Shown: positions 1 to 8,601 of the stretch, piece by piece
How the letters are laid out: the number at the start of each line of letters is the position of its first letter
Numbering within the stretch: position 1 is the stretch's first letter
Source of the DNA: Armatimonadota bacterium
Lineage (GTDB): Bacteria > Sysuimicrobiota > Sysuimicrobiia > Sysuimicrobiales > VGFF01
Reading direction: 5' to 3'
Length of the DNA stretch: 14,152 bases
Assembly (NCBI GenBank): GCA_016868955.1
Contig: VGFF01000054.1
Coordinates: forward strand, 1-14,152
Program-made: the position numbers and the translations under genes
The notes under the pieces: generated by a model
Seen by the model: the letters and a program-made list of their open reading frames with translations, nothing else
What the model was told of the DNA's origin: nothing
Databases searched by the model: none

Positions 1-1
1 G

Positions 2-295
2 GCGTGGGATGACGCGGTGCTGCGCGAGCCGGCCGAGCGAGCGCTGGCGGCGGCGATCCGCGACGTCGCGCCGCGCGTGCGATCGCTGCGCCGCGCCGGA
101 AGATATGACGAGGCGTTGGCGGCGATCGGCGCACTGGCGGATCCGGTCGCGATACTGTTCGACGCGGTCTTGGTCAATGACCCCGAAGCGGCGACGCGCG
201 CGAATCGGCACGCCTTGCTGCGCGCGGTCGTCGAGTGTCAGCGGGGCATCGCCGACTTCGCGCGGCTTTCCGTCGTCACGCCTACGGCGCCGTAA
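2..295 (+). CDS. glyS: Glycyl-tRNA synthetase beta subunit, C-terminal end (5' truncated by window)
   Basis: Open from the window edge to a TAA stop; 97 residues are visible. The end contains LFDAVLVNDPEAATRANRHA followed by LLRAVVECQRGIADFARLSV. This matches the conserved tail of the glycyl-tRNA synthetase beta chain (FFD.V.V......R.NRL.LL......IADFS.L), part of its DALR-like anticodon-binding region. In two-subunit GlyRS the beta chain carries tRNA recognition while alpha charges glycine with ATP, releasing AMP and PPi in the cytoplasm. The real start and catalytic parts lie upstream of the window; glyQ would be expected just before it. Synteny of glyS with dnaG and rpoD is known from Firmicutes (glyQ-glyS ... 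dnaG-sigA in Bacillus), which supports the call. The last residues (VVTPTAP) are an unremarkable tail. The GTG at 17 is in frame but is only an internal codon. Confidence 0.86.
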   Translation, partial: AWDDAVLREPAERALAAAIRDVAPRVRSLRRAGRYDEALAAIGALADPVAILFDAVLVNDPEAATRANRHALLRAVVECQRGIADFARLSVVTPTAP

Positions 296-342
296 GCGGC
301 GGTGCGACCGATCGCGTCCAACGCCCTCATCGGCGAATCCGG

Positions 343-380
343 GATGCGGCATGACGGCCAGGAGCTAGTCTGACCGCATC
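343..380 (+). promoter_or_regulatory. Inverted repeat in the glyS-dgt gap
   Basis: GATGCGG at 343-349 is perfectly repeated in inverse as CCGCATC at 374-380, with a 24-base loop. It sits in the 123-base gap between the glyS stop and the dgt ATG, just before a GGAGG at 384-388. It could be a weak terminator for glyS, a leader structure for dgt, or chance. No T-tract follows. I see no convincing -35/-10 pair in this gap. Confidence 0.25.
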
Positions 381-418
381 ACAGGAGGCGGCCGGCCGCG
401 CCCCGAACCAGATACGCC

Positions 419-1498
419 ATGTCGGAGCTGGCGCGATTTCGGCTGCGTATCGAGGCGCTCGAGGAGACGGCGCTGTCGCCGCTGGCGGCGCGTGCCGCTC
501 GGTCCCGCGGCCGACGCGTGCCCGACCCCGAAGACGATCTTCGCACCGCGTTCCAACGGGACCGGGACCGCGTCATCCACTCCAAAGCGTTTCGGCGGTT
601 GAAGCACAAGACGCAGGTCTTCCTCTCTCCGGAAGGCGACCACTATCGCACGCGGTTGACGCACACGCTGGAGATCGGACAGATCGCGAGGACGATCGCG
701 CGCGCGTTGCAGCTCAACGAAGACCTGACCGAAGCGATCGTCCTCGCGCACGACCTCGGTCACCCGCCGTTCGGGCACGCCGGCGAATTCGCGCTCGACG
801 AAGCGATGAAGGCGCACGGCGGCTTCAAGCACTATCAGCAGAGCCTCCGCGTCGTCGATCTGCTGGAGCAACGCCGGCGGTCAGACGGCACGGTCGAGCG
901 CGGACTGAATTTGACGTGGGAGGTCCGTGATGGCATCGGCAGCCACTCGAAGGGGCGTGCCGATCTCCGCAGCGACGAGCCCGCTCTGCCGGAGACTTTA
1001 GAAGGGCAAATCGCGCGGATCGCCGACCGGATCGCGTACGTGCATCATGACGCCGACGATGCCGTGCGCGCCGGCCTGTTGGCCGAGGATGAGGTTCCGG
1101 CCGACGTGCGCGACGTGCTGGGGCGGACGCGCGGAAAGTGGGTCGATACGCTGGTGCGCGACATCGTCCGCTCCAGCGAGGGCCAAGCGACGATCCGCAT
1201 GGGTGAGCCGGTGCGGGCGGCGGTCAACGACTTGAAGGACTACCTGTTCACGCGCGTGTATTTGAATCCGGAGGCGAAGTCGGAGGAGCCACGCGCGCAG
1301 CGTCTGATCGGCATGTTGTTCGCGTACTATCTGGATCACCCGCACGAGATCCCCGAGGAATACGAGGCGCTGGCGGCGATCGGAGAGCCGTTGCCGCGCG
1401 TCGTCTGCGACTTCCTCGCCGGGATGACGGACCGGTATGCGGTGCGCCTGGCGGCGAACCTGTTCCTGCCGAAGAGCTGGTCCTTGTACGGAAGCTAG
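419..1498 (+). CDS. dgt: Deoxyguanosinetriphosphate triphosphohydrolase-like HD-domain protein
   Basis: The 359-residue protein matches the usual length of the dGTPase-like family. These enzymes hydrolyse dGTP or other dNTPs to the deoxynucleoside and triphosphate, controlling dNTP pools in the cytoplasm. The family opening is clear: DLRTAFQRDRDRVIHSKAFR (residues 40-59), then RLKHKTQVF. The HD metal ligands are visible as H82 (RLTHTLE), H111-D112 (AHDLGHPPFGHAGE) and D203 (IADRIAYVHHDADDA). The C-terminal half has the family-typical helical region ending in SLYGS. ATG 419 is the first possible start: the frame closes at the TGA of 371-373 and no ATG, GTG or TTG lies between. Its ribosome site is odd, because the only good GGAGG (384-388) is 30 bases upstream, separated by the palindrome GCGGCCGGCCGC (388-399). 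hppA begins 11 bases after the stop, so co-transcription is likely. Substrate preference cannot be read from sequence. Confidence 0.93.
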   Translation: MSELARFRLRIEALEETALSPLAARAARSRGRRVPDPEDDLRTAFQRDRDRVIHSKAFRRLKHKTQVFLSPEGDHYRTRLTHTLEIGQIARTIARALQLNEDLTEAIVLAHDLGHPPFGHAGEFALDEAMKAHGGFKHYQQSLRVVDLLEQRRRSDGTVERGLNLTWEVRDGIGSHSKGRADLRSDEPALPETLEGQIARIADRIAYVHHDADDAVRAGLLAEDEVPADVRDVLGRTRGKWVDTLVRDIVRSSEGQATIRMGEPVRAAVNDLKDYLFTRVYLNPEAKSEEPRAQRLIGMLFAYYLDHPHEIPEEYEALAAIGEPLPRVVCDFLAGMTDRYAVRLAANLFLPKSWSLYGS

Positions 1499-1509
1499 CT
1501 CGAACGACC

Positions 1510-3489
<1,980 letters not shown>

Positions 3490-3508
3490 AATCGTCCGCG
3501 AGGACGCG

Positions 3509-3528
3509 CCGCCCCGTCGGAGGGGCGG
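3509..3528 (+). terminator. Candidate terminator hairpin after hppA
   Basis: CCGCCCC (3509-3515) pairs perfectly with GGGGCGG (3522-3528) around a 6-base loop, 20 bases after the hppA stop. The stem is GC-rich and stable, but no T-run follows (ATCGGG). It is therefore at best a weak or Rho-assisted terminator or an mRNA-stabilising structure. Confidence 0.35.
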
Positions 3529-3598
3529 ATCGGGTCCAAAGCGAAACAGATTCGACTCCCGCGACGTTTCCTTTTGGCAGAGGGGGGAGCGGGAAGGG

Positions 3599-3634
3599 CG
3601 TAGGGACCCGCAGCTGAAGCTGGGGGTCCCTACG
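3599..3634. repeat. Long perfect palindromic hairpin before dnaG
   Basis: CGTAGGGACCC (3599-3609) is exactly repeated in inverse as GGGTCCCTACG (3624-3634), an 11-bp stem. Inside it, CAGC (3611-3614) pairs with GCTG (3619-3622) around TGAA, separated by one G:G mismatch. The result is an almost fully self-complementary 36-base element. There is no T-tract directly after it (CTTCCAGGCGG). It lies in the roughly 200-base hppA-dnaG gap, the longest non-coding stretch of the operon. It could be an operon-internal attenuator, an mRNA processing or stability structure, or a copy of a dispersed palindromic repeat. Copy number in the genome would decide. Confidence 0.6.
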
Positions 3635-3689
3635 CTTCCAGGCGGTTTTGTTCGGTAGTTTTCGGCAGGCGATGGAAGCGGGCCCTACC

Positions 3690-5480
3690 ATGTTGACCGG
3701 CGAGATCAAGGATCAGATCCGTGCGCGCACCGATATCGTCGACCTCGTGTCGACGAACGTCACGCTCCGAAAAGCGGGCCGGCGATTCGTCGGCCTCTGC
3801 CCGTTCCACAGCGAGCGCACTCCGTCGTTCACGGTCGATCGCGACCGTGGATTGTTCCACTGCTTCGGCTGCGGAGCCGGCGGCGACGTCTTCGACTTCT
3901 ACATGAGGACGCACAACGTCACGTTCCCGGAGGCGGCGGAGCAGCTCGCGAAGCGCGCGGGCATCGAGATCGAGACGACACCGGGCGAGCGGCGCCGATC
4001 GACGGAAACGGAGACGTTGTTCCGCGCCCTCGACGCGGCGGCCCGTTTCTATGAGGGCAACTTGGCGCATCCGGAGACCGGGAGAACGGCGCGCGCCTAC
4101 CTCGAGCAACGCGGCGTCGACGGCGCGACGATGTCGCGCTTTCGGATCGGTTACGCGCCGGACGGCTGGGATCACTTGCTGCGCGCGCTGCGTGGCCGCG
4201 GGCACGCCGATGCGCTCCTCGAGCGCGCCGGCGTCGTCGTGCCGCGCGCGAACGGCGGTCACTACGATGCGTTTCGTCACCGCGTCATCTTTCCGATCCT
4301 CGATCTGCAGAATCGGCCCATTGCGTTCGGCGGCCGCGTGTTGCGCGACGAGGACACTCCGAAATACCTGAACTCGCGCGAGAACCCCGTCTTCCATAAG
4401 GGACGCACGCTCTACGGGCTGAATTGGGCGCGCGAAGCGATCCGCAAGCGCGGCCGCGCGGTCGTCGTCGAAGGCTACATGGACCTGCTCGCGTGCCATC
4501 AACTCGGCATCGAAGAGGCGGTCGCCACCCTCGGCACGGCGCTGACCGAAGAGCAGATGGCGTTGCTGCGGCGGTTCTCCGCCGCAGCGATCTTCGTCTT
4601 CGACGCCGATGAAGCCGGACGGCGCGCCGCCGAGCGCGCGCTGCCGATCGCAGAGTCTGCGGGTCTGCAAGCACGCGCCGTTACGCTGCCGGACGAGAGC
4701 GATCCCGATACTTTCCTGCGGGCGCGCGGACGTGACGCGTTCGAGCGCGCGCTCGAGGGGGCGCAGCCGTTGTTTTCATTCGGCTTGGCGCTCGCGATGC
4801 GCCGCCACGCCGGCACGACGCCCGAGGAGAAGATCAGGATCGTCGACGAGGTCCTGCCGTTGATCGCCACGGTTCGGCACGAGGTCGCGCGCGCCGAATA
4901 CCTTACGCAGCTGTCGCAGCGGCTCGCGATCCATGAGGACGTATTGCGCGCGCAGCTTCGCGCCGTGGAACGAACCCGGAGCGACTCCGGACCCGGCGCC
5001 ACACGCTCCCGGGAGGTTTCCGGGCATGCCGTCCGCTCGGTGGCGCGAAGGGGTGCCGGCGGCCGATACGCCGCCGAGCGCCAGCTGTTGATGCGGATGA
5101 TCGACGAGCCGGCGGACCGGGCGCGGATGGCCCACGACCTGCTTGCCGCGGACTTCGCGGAGACTGCCCACCGCGACCTCTTCGGAAGGCTTTCCCAGCC
5201 CGATGCCGAACTCAACCGGATCAGGGAGTCAGTTTCTTCGGAGACGCGCGACCTCCTCGAACGCCTCATCTTCGAGGAAAGGCCCGCCGTCGTAGACATC
5301 GACGGCTGCATCGCGAGGATCCGGGACGAGCAGCGGAAGGAAAAGCTCCGGGAGCTCGTTGCACGGATCGACGAGGCGCAACGCGCCGGAGATGCCGACG
5401 CCGTGCGGGCGCTGCAAAGCGAAATCCAGCGCGTTTCTTCCGCCGGCGGCCAAGCCGCCGGAACCACGCCCGTCTCGTAA
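3690..5480 (+). CDS. dnaG: DNA primase DnaG
   Basis: This enzyme makes RNA primers at the replication fork with the replicative helicase. From ATG 3690 the protein has 596 residues, normal for bacterial DnaG. The N-terminal CHC2 zinc finger uses C37, H40, C58 and C61 (CPFHSERTPSF ... FHCFGCGAGGD). The RNA polymerase core follows, with RFRIGYAPDGWD, FGGRVLRDEDTPKYLNSREN and YGLNWAREAI. The Toprim centre shows E261 (VVVEGYMDLL) and D305/D307 (FDADEAGRRAAERA). The remainder forms the helicase-binding domain, preceded by a low-complexity linker (near SDSGPGATRSREVSGHA). I prefer ATG 3690 because the family usually starts M....I..I....DIV and GGAAG lies about 11 bases upstream. ATG 3672 and TTG 3648 are alternative in-frame starts. 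rpoD follows after 44 bases, the classic dnaG-rpoD pairing. Confidence 0.97.
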   Translation: MLTGEIKDQIRARTDIVDLVSTNVTLRKAGRRFVGLCPFHSERTPSFTVDRDRGLFHCFGCGAGGDVFDFYMRTHNVTFPEAAEQLAKRAGIEIETTPGERRRSTETETLFRALDAAARFYEGNLAHPETGRTARAYLEQRGVDGATMSRFRIGYAPDGWDHLLRALRGRGHADALLERAGVVVPRANGGHYDAFRHRVIFPILDLQNRPIAFGGRVLRDEDTPKYLNSRENPVFHKGRTLYGLNWAREAIRKRGRAVVVEGYMDLLACHQLGIEEAVATLGTALTEEQMALLRRFSAAAIFVFDADEAGRRAAERALPIAESAGLQARAVTLPDESDPDTFLRARGRDAFERALEGAQPLFSFGLALAMRRHAGTTPEEKIRIVDEVLPLIATVRHEVARAEYLTQLSQRLAIHEDVLRAQLRAVERTRSDSGPGATRSREVSGHAVRSVARRGAGGRYAAERQLLMRMIDEPADRARMAHDLLAADFAETAHRDLFGRLSQPDAELNRIRESVSSETRDLLERLIFEERPAVVDIDGCIARIRDEQRKEKLRELVARIDEAQRAGDADAVRALQSEIQRVSSAGGQAAGTTPVS

Positions 5481-5524
5481 CGCCCACGGTTCCGAGGCGT
5501 CGCGGAAGGGGAATCGTCGAGAAC

Positions 5525-6628
5525 ATGGCAGGGAAGCGCAAGTCCGCGGCGGTACCGCTGCGGCCGCTCAGTGAGGACCTCTCGCCCGCGCTGCGAGAGC
5601 TCATCGACCTAGGGCGCAAGAAGGGACACCTCCTCTACGAGGAGATCGTGAAGGCGATCCCCGAGGTGGAGACGAGCACGGAAGAATCCGAACGGGTGTT
5701 CGGGATTCTTCAGGAAATGGACATCGTCGTCAAGGACAGGGAAGGCGAGGAGGAGGAAGAGCAAGCGGGGCCGGTCGAGGTCGAGCCACTCGACGGCGTC
5801 TCGATCGACGACCCGGTTCGGATGTATCTGAAGGAGATCGGCAAGGTATCGCTGCTGGTTGCCGCCGAGGAGGTCGACCTAGCGAAGCGCATGGAGCGCG
5901 GCGACGAAGAGGCCAAGCGCAAGCTCATCGAAGCGAACCTGCGGCTCGTCGTCGCGATCGCCAAGAAGTACGTTGGCCGCGGCATGTTGTTCCTCGATCT
6001 CATCCAGGAAGGCAATCTCGGTCTGATTCGCGCCGTCGAGAAGTTCGACTGGCGCAAGGGCTTCAAGTTCAGCACGTACGCGACGTGGTGGATCCGGCAG
6101 GCCATCACGCGCGCGCTCGCCGACCAGGCGCGGACGATTCGCATCCCCGTGCACATGGTCGAGACGATCAACAAGCTCGTCCGCATCTCGCGCCAGCTCC
6201 TGCAGCAGAAGGGGCGTGAGCCGACGCCGGAAGAGATCGGCGATGAGATGAAGCTGTCGGTCGAGCGGGTGCGCGAGATCATGAAGATCGCCCAGGAGCC
6301 GATCTCGCTCGAGACGCCGATCGGCGAAGAAGAGGACTCGCACCTCGGCGACTTCATCGAGGACGCCGATGCGCCGGCGCCGGCGGAAGCGGTGTCGTTC
6401 ACGATGCTAAGGGAGCAGCTCGAGGGCGTGCTCGACACGCTGACCGTGCGCGAGCGCAAGGTGCTGAAGCTGCGCTTCGGGCTCGACGACGGCCGGCCGC
6501 GGACGTTGGAAGAGGTCGGCAAGGAGTTCAGCGTCACGCGGGAGAGAATCCGGCAGATCGAAGCGAAGGCGCTGCGCAAGCTGCGCCATCCATCACGCAG
6601 CAAACGTCTCAAGGACTTCATCGAATAG
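5525..6628 (+). CDS. rpoD: RNA polymerase primary sigma factor (sigma-70 family)
   Basis: This is the housekeeping sigma factor that directs core RNA polymerase to promoters. The 367-residue protein has a short region 1.1 (about residues 15-65, ELIDLGRKKGHLLYEEIVKA), then a very acidic linker (REGEEEEEQ) instead of the long spacer seen in proteobacterial RpoD. Region 1.2 reads DPVRMYLKEIGKVSLL. Region 2 contains ANLRLVVAIAKKYVGRGM, LDLIQEGNLGLIRAVEKFDW and KGFKFSTYATWWIRQAITRA, the diagnostic -10 recognition and melting segment. Regions 3 and 3.2 follow, then region 4.2 with EVGKEFSVTRERIRQIEAKA for -35 recognition. The length resembles SigA/HrdB-like sigma factors of Gram-positive-type lineages. 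A purine-rich GGAAGGGGA lies 12 bases before the ATG. It is almost certainly co-transcribed with dnaG. Alternative sigma factors normally lack region 1.1 and the intact 1.2, so this is the primary one. Confidence 0.96.
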   Translation: MAGKRKSAAVPLRPLSEDLSPALRELIDLGRKKGHLLYEEIVKAIPEVETSTEESERVFGILQEMDIVVKDREGEEEEEQAGPVEVEPLDGVSIDDPVRMYLKEIGKVSLLVAAEEVDLAKRMERGDEEAKRKLIEANLRLVVAIAKKYVGRGMLFLDLIQEGNLGLIRAVEKFDWRKGFKFSTYATWWIRQAITRALADQARTIRIPVHMVETINKLVRISRQLLQQKGREPTPEEIGDEMKLSVERVREIMKIAQEPISLETPIGEEEDSHLGDFIEDADAPAPAEAVSFTMLREQLEGVLDTLTVRERKVLKLRFGLDDGRPRTLEEVGKEFSVTRERIRQIEAKALRKLRHPSRSKRLKDFIE

Positions 6629-6645
6629 TCGATGGGAGGCTCGGA

Positions 6646-7902
6646 TTGAAGCACGACGTCAAGGATCTCAACCTGGCGCCAGGTGGGGCCCAGCGCCTCG
6701 CCTGGGCGGAGAACGAAATGCCGGTTCTACGGCTCATTCGCGAGCGGTTCGAGCGCGAGAAGCCCTTGCGCGGTTTGAAGATCGCCGCTTGCCTGCACGT
6801 CACCTCGGAGACCGCGAACCTGATGCGGACGCTGGCGGCCGGCGGCGCCGAGGTGGCGCTGTGCGCGAGCAACCCGTTGTCGACGCAGGACGATGTCGCG
6901 GCGGCCTTGATCGAGCACCACAAAATCCCCGTGTTCGCCGTGCGCGGCGAAGATCGGGATACGTACTACCAGCACATCGTCGACGTGCTGTCGATGAAGC
7001 CGTCGATCACGATGGACGACGGCGCCGATCTCGTGACCGTGCTGCACAACGAGCGACGCGACCTGCTGGAGGGCGTCGTCGCCGGAACCGAGGAGACGAC
7101 GACCGGCGTCGTGCGCCTGCGCAGCATGGCGAAAGACGGCGTCTTGCAGTATCCGATCGTCGCCGTCAACGACGCGAAGACGAAGCACTGGTTCGACAAC
7201 CGCTACGGCACCGGGCAATCGGCGATGGACGGCCTTCTGCGGGCGACGAACCTGCTGCTCGCCGGCCGCACGCTCGTCGTCGGCGGCTACGGCTCCTGCG
7301 GGCGCGGCGTCGCGTCACGAGCACGCGGGCTCGGCGCTCGCGTGCTCGTGACGGAGATCGATCCGATGATCGCGCTGGAAGCGGTCATGGACGGTTTCGA
7401 GGTCATGCCGATGGCAAAGGCGGCCGTTCTCGGAGACGTCTTCATGGTGGTCACAGGCAACCGCGACGTCCTGCGTGGCGAGCACTTCGAGGTCATGCAC
7501 GACGGCGCCGTGCTGGCGAACGCCGGCCACTTCAACGTCGAGATCGACATTCCCGCGCTGGAGGCATTGAGCACGTCCCGGCGCGCGATCAAGGACAACG
7601 TCGAGGAGTTTCGGATGGCGACGGGCCGCCGCATCTACCTGTTGGCGGAGGGCCGTCTGTTGAACCTCGCCGCCGCCGAAGGGCACCCGGCCGCGGTCAT
7701 GGACATGTCGTTCGCGAACCAGGCGCTGTCGGTCGAGTGGGTCGCCCGCAACGCCCCGCAGCTGAAGCGCCAGGTCTACGGCGTGCCGGAGGAGATCGAT
7801 CGCGGCGTCGCCGCGCTCAAGCTCCGTGCGATGAACGTCGCGATCGACGATCTGACGCCTCAGCAGGCGAAATATCTCGCGTCCTGGGAGGAAGGCACCT
7901 AG
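6646..7902 (+). CDS. ahcY: Adenosylhomocysteinase, short archaeal/thermophile type
   Basis: This cytoplasmic NAD-dependent enzyme splits S-adenosylhomocysteine into adenosine and homocysteine, relieving product inhibition of methyltransferases. The protein has 418 residues. HVTSETANLMRTL (51-63) and CASNPLSTQDDVAA follow the archaeal/Thermotoga form, where animal enzymes read HMTIQTAVLIETL. E149/E150 (GTEETTTG), K180 and D184 (NDAKTKHWFDNRYGTGQS) form the substrate site. The Rossmann motif GGYGSCGRG (213-221) and E237 bind NAD. The C-terminus ends YLASWEEGT and lacks the KPDHYRY-type tail of eukaryotic and most bacterial enzymes. The serine in GYGSCGRG replaces a more usual W, D or K. The start is TTG 6646, six bases after GGGAGG (6634-6639) and 17 bases after the rpoD stop. 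It is the last gene before an intrinsic terminator, so its expression is probably tied to the dnaG-rpoD transcript. Confidence 0.96.
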   Translation: MKHDVKDLNLAPGGAQRLAWAENEMPVLRLIRERFEREKPLRGLKIAACLHVTSETANLMRTLAAGGAEVALCASNPLSTQDDVAAALIEHHKIPVFAVRGEDRDTYYQHIVDVLSMKPSITMDDGADLVTVLHNERRDLLEGVVAGTEETTTGVVRLRSMAKDGVLQYPIVAVNDAKTKHWFDNRYGTGQSAMDGLLRATNLLLAGRTLVVGGYGSCGRGVASRARGLGARVLVTEIDPMIALEAVMDGFEVMPMAKAAVLGDVFMVVTGNRDVLRGEHFEVMHDGAVLANAGHFNVEIDIPALEALSTSRRAIKDNVEEFRMATGRRIYLLAEGRLLNLAAAEGHPAAVMDMSFANQALSVEWVARNAPQLKRQVYGVPEEIDRGVAALKLRAMNVAIDDLTPQQAKYLASWEEGT

Positions 7903-7930
7903 CCTTCCGATCGTCGCGCGCGAATCACCC

Positions 7931-7973
7931 CGGAGCCGCCGTTCTCGAAAGAGATGGCGGCTCCGTTGTTTTA
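7931..7973 (+). terminator. Intrinsic terminator of the ahcY operon
   Basis: CGGAGCCGCC (7931-7940) pairs perfectly over 10 bp with GGCGGCTCCG (7956-7965). The stem is followed at once by TTGTTTTA. Inside the loop a second stem, TCTC (7943-7946) with GAGA (7951-7954), is capped by GAAA, a GNRA tetraloop. The hairpin begins 28 bases after the ahcY stop. This is the clearest intrinsic terminator of the window and ends the long co-directional block. Confidence 0.85.
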
Positions 7974-8004
7974 GTCCGGGTCAGCGGCTGCCTGGCTGCG
8001 CCGC

Positions 8005-8544
8005 ATGCGGTCGTGGTGGCACGCTGCCCTCGACCTCGCGTTCCCGCCCCGCTGTCACGTCTGCGGTGCGGCCTGCGGCGGCGTTCTCTGCCCGGCGTGC
8101 ATCGCCGCGTTCCCGGTCGCGCGCGCGGTTTGTCAGCGCTGCGGTCTGCCGTTCGCCGAGACGATCGCGGCCGATGCGGCGCTGGCGACCGCGGACCTGA
8201 TCGTGCCGGTGCCGTTGCACGCGGCCCGCTTGCGCGCCCGCGGATTCAATCAAGCGGAAGAGATCGCCGTCGTGGCGGGCGAGCGTTTGGGAGAGCCCGT
8301 TTCCACCTCGTTGGTGAGGACGCGGGAGACGGCGCCGCAATCGTCCTGGAACGCGGCCGGTCGGTCGCAGAACCTCGGCGGCGCGTTCGCCGCGCCGACG
8401 CCGCTGCGCGGGCACGCCCCGTGGCTGATCGACGACGTCGTGACGACAGGCGCCACGCTCGGGAGCTGCGACGAGGCCCTCATCGGCGCCGGCGCAGGCG
8501 TCGTTCTGGCGGCCTCCGTCGCGCGCACGCCGCGGCCGCGGTGA
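8005..8544 (+). CDS. comF: ComF/GntX-family phosphoribosyltransferase-like protein with internal deletion
   Basis: ComF proteins join an N-terminal zinc module to a type I phosphoribosyltransferase fold and are needed for DNA uptake in competent bacteria. Here AFPPRCHVCG, LCPAC and CQRCG supply cysteines C17, C20, C29, C32, C43 and C46. DLIVPVPLH (64-72), RGFNQA (79-84) and the PRPP loop WLIDDVVTTGATL (140-152) are unmistakable. The protein has only 179 residues instead of about 220-250. CGLPF runs almost straight into DLIVPVPLH through 14 residues. The usual second CxxC and the LK-containing stretch between them (about 55-60 residues) are absent, without any frameshift. ATG 8005 is the first start after the upstream stop, but it has no good ribosome site and lies only 31 bases after the ahcY terminator. 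The gene may be reduced in function or decaying. The gene symbol is by family only. Confidence 0.85.
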   Translation: MRSWWHAALDLAFPPRCHVCGAACGGVLCPACIAAFPVARAVCQRCGLPFAETIAADAALATADLIVPVPLHAARLRARGFNQAEEIAVVAGERLGEPVSTSLVRTRETAPQSSWNAAGRSQNLGGAFAAPTPLRGHAPWLIDDVVTTGATLGSCDEALIGAGAGVVLAASVARTPRPR

Positions 8545-8575
8545 CGGCGGCGGTGGGCCATTTCGTCGTGGATCA

Positions 8576-8591
8576 GGCGCTGATCAGCGCC
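8576..8591. terminator. Perfect palindrome between convergent genes, possible bidirectional terminator
   Basis: GGCGCTGATCAGCGCC is a perfect 16-base palindrome. It can fold as a 6-bp stem with a GATC loop, and overlaps a second possible pairing of GATCAG (8571-8576) with CTGATC (8580-8585). It lies in the 57-base gap between the convergent comF stop (8544) and the stop of the minus-strand dehydrogenase gene (8602). There is no T-run on either side, so termination is only a guess from position. Confidence 0.35.
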
Positions 8592-8601
8592 CGCGTCCGG
8601 A

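Noticed and set aside
9..368. 119-residue plus-strand frame at the window start
   Set aside because: Arg/Ser-rich and overlaps the glyS tail, whose frame has a clear family match.
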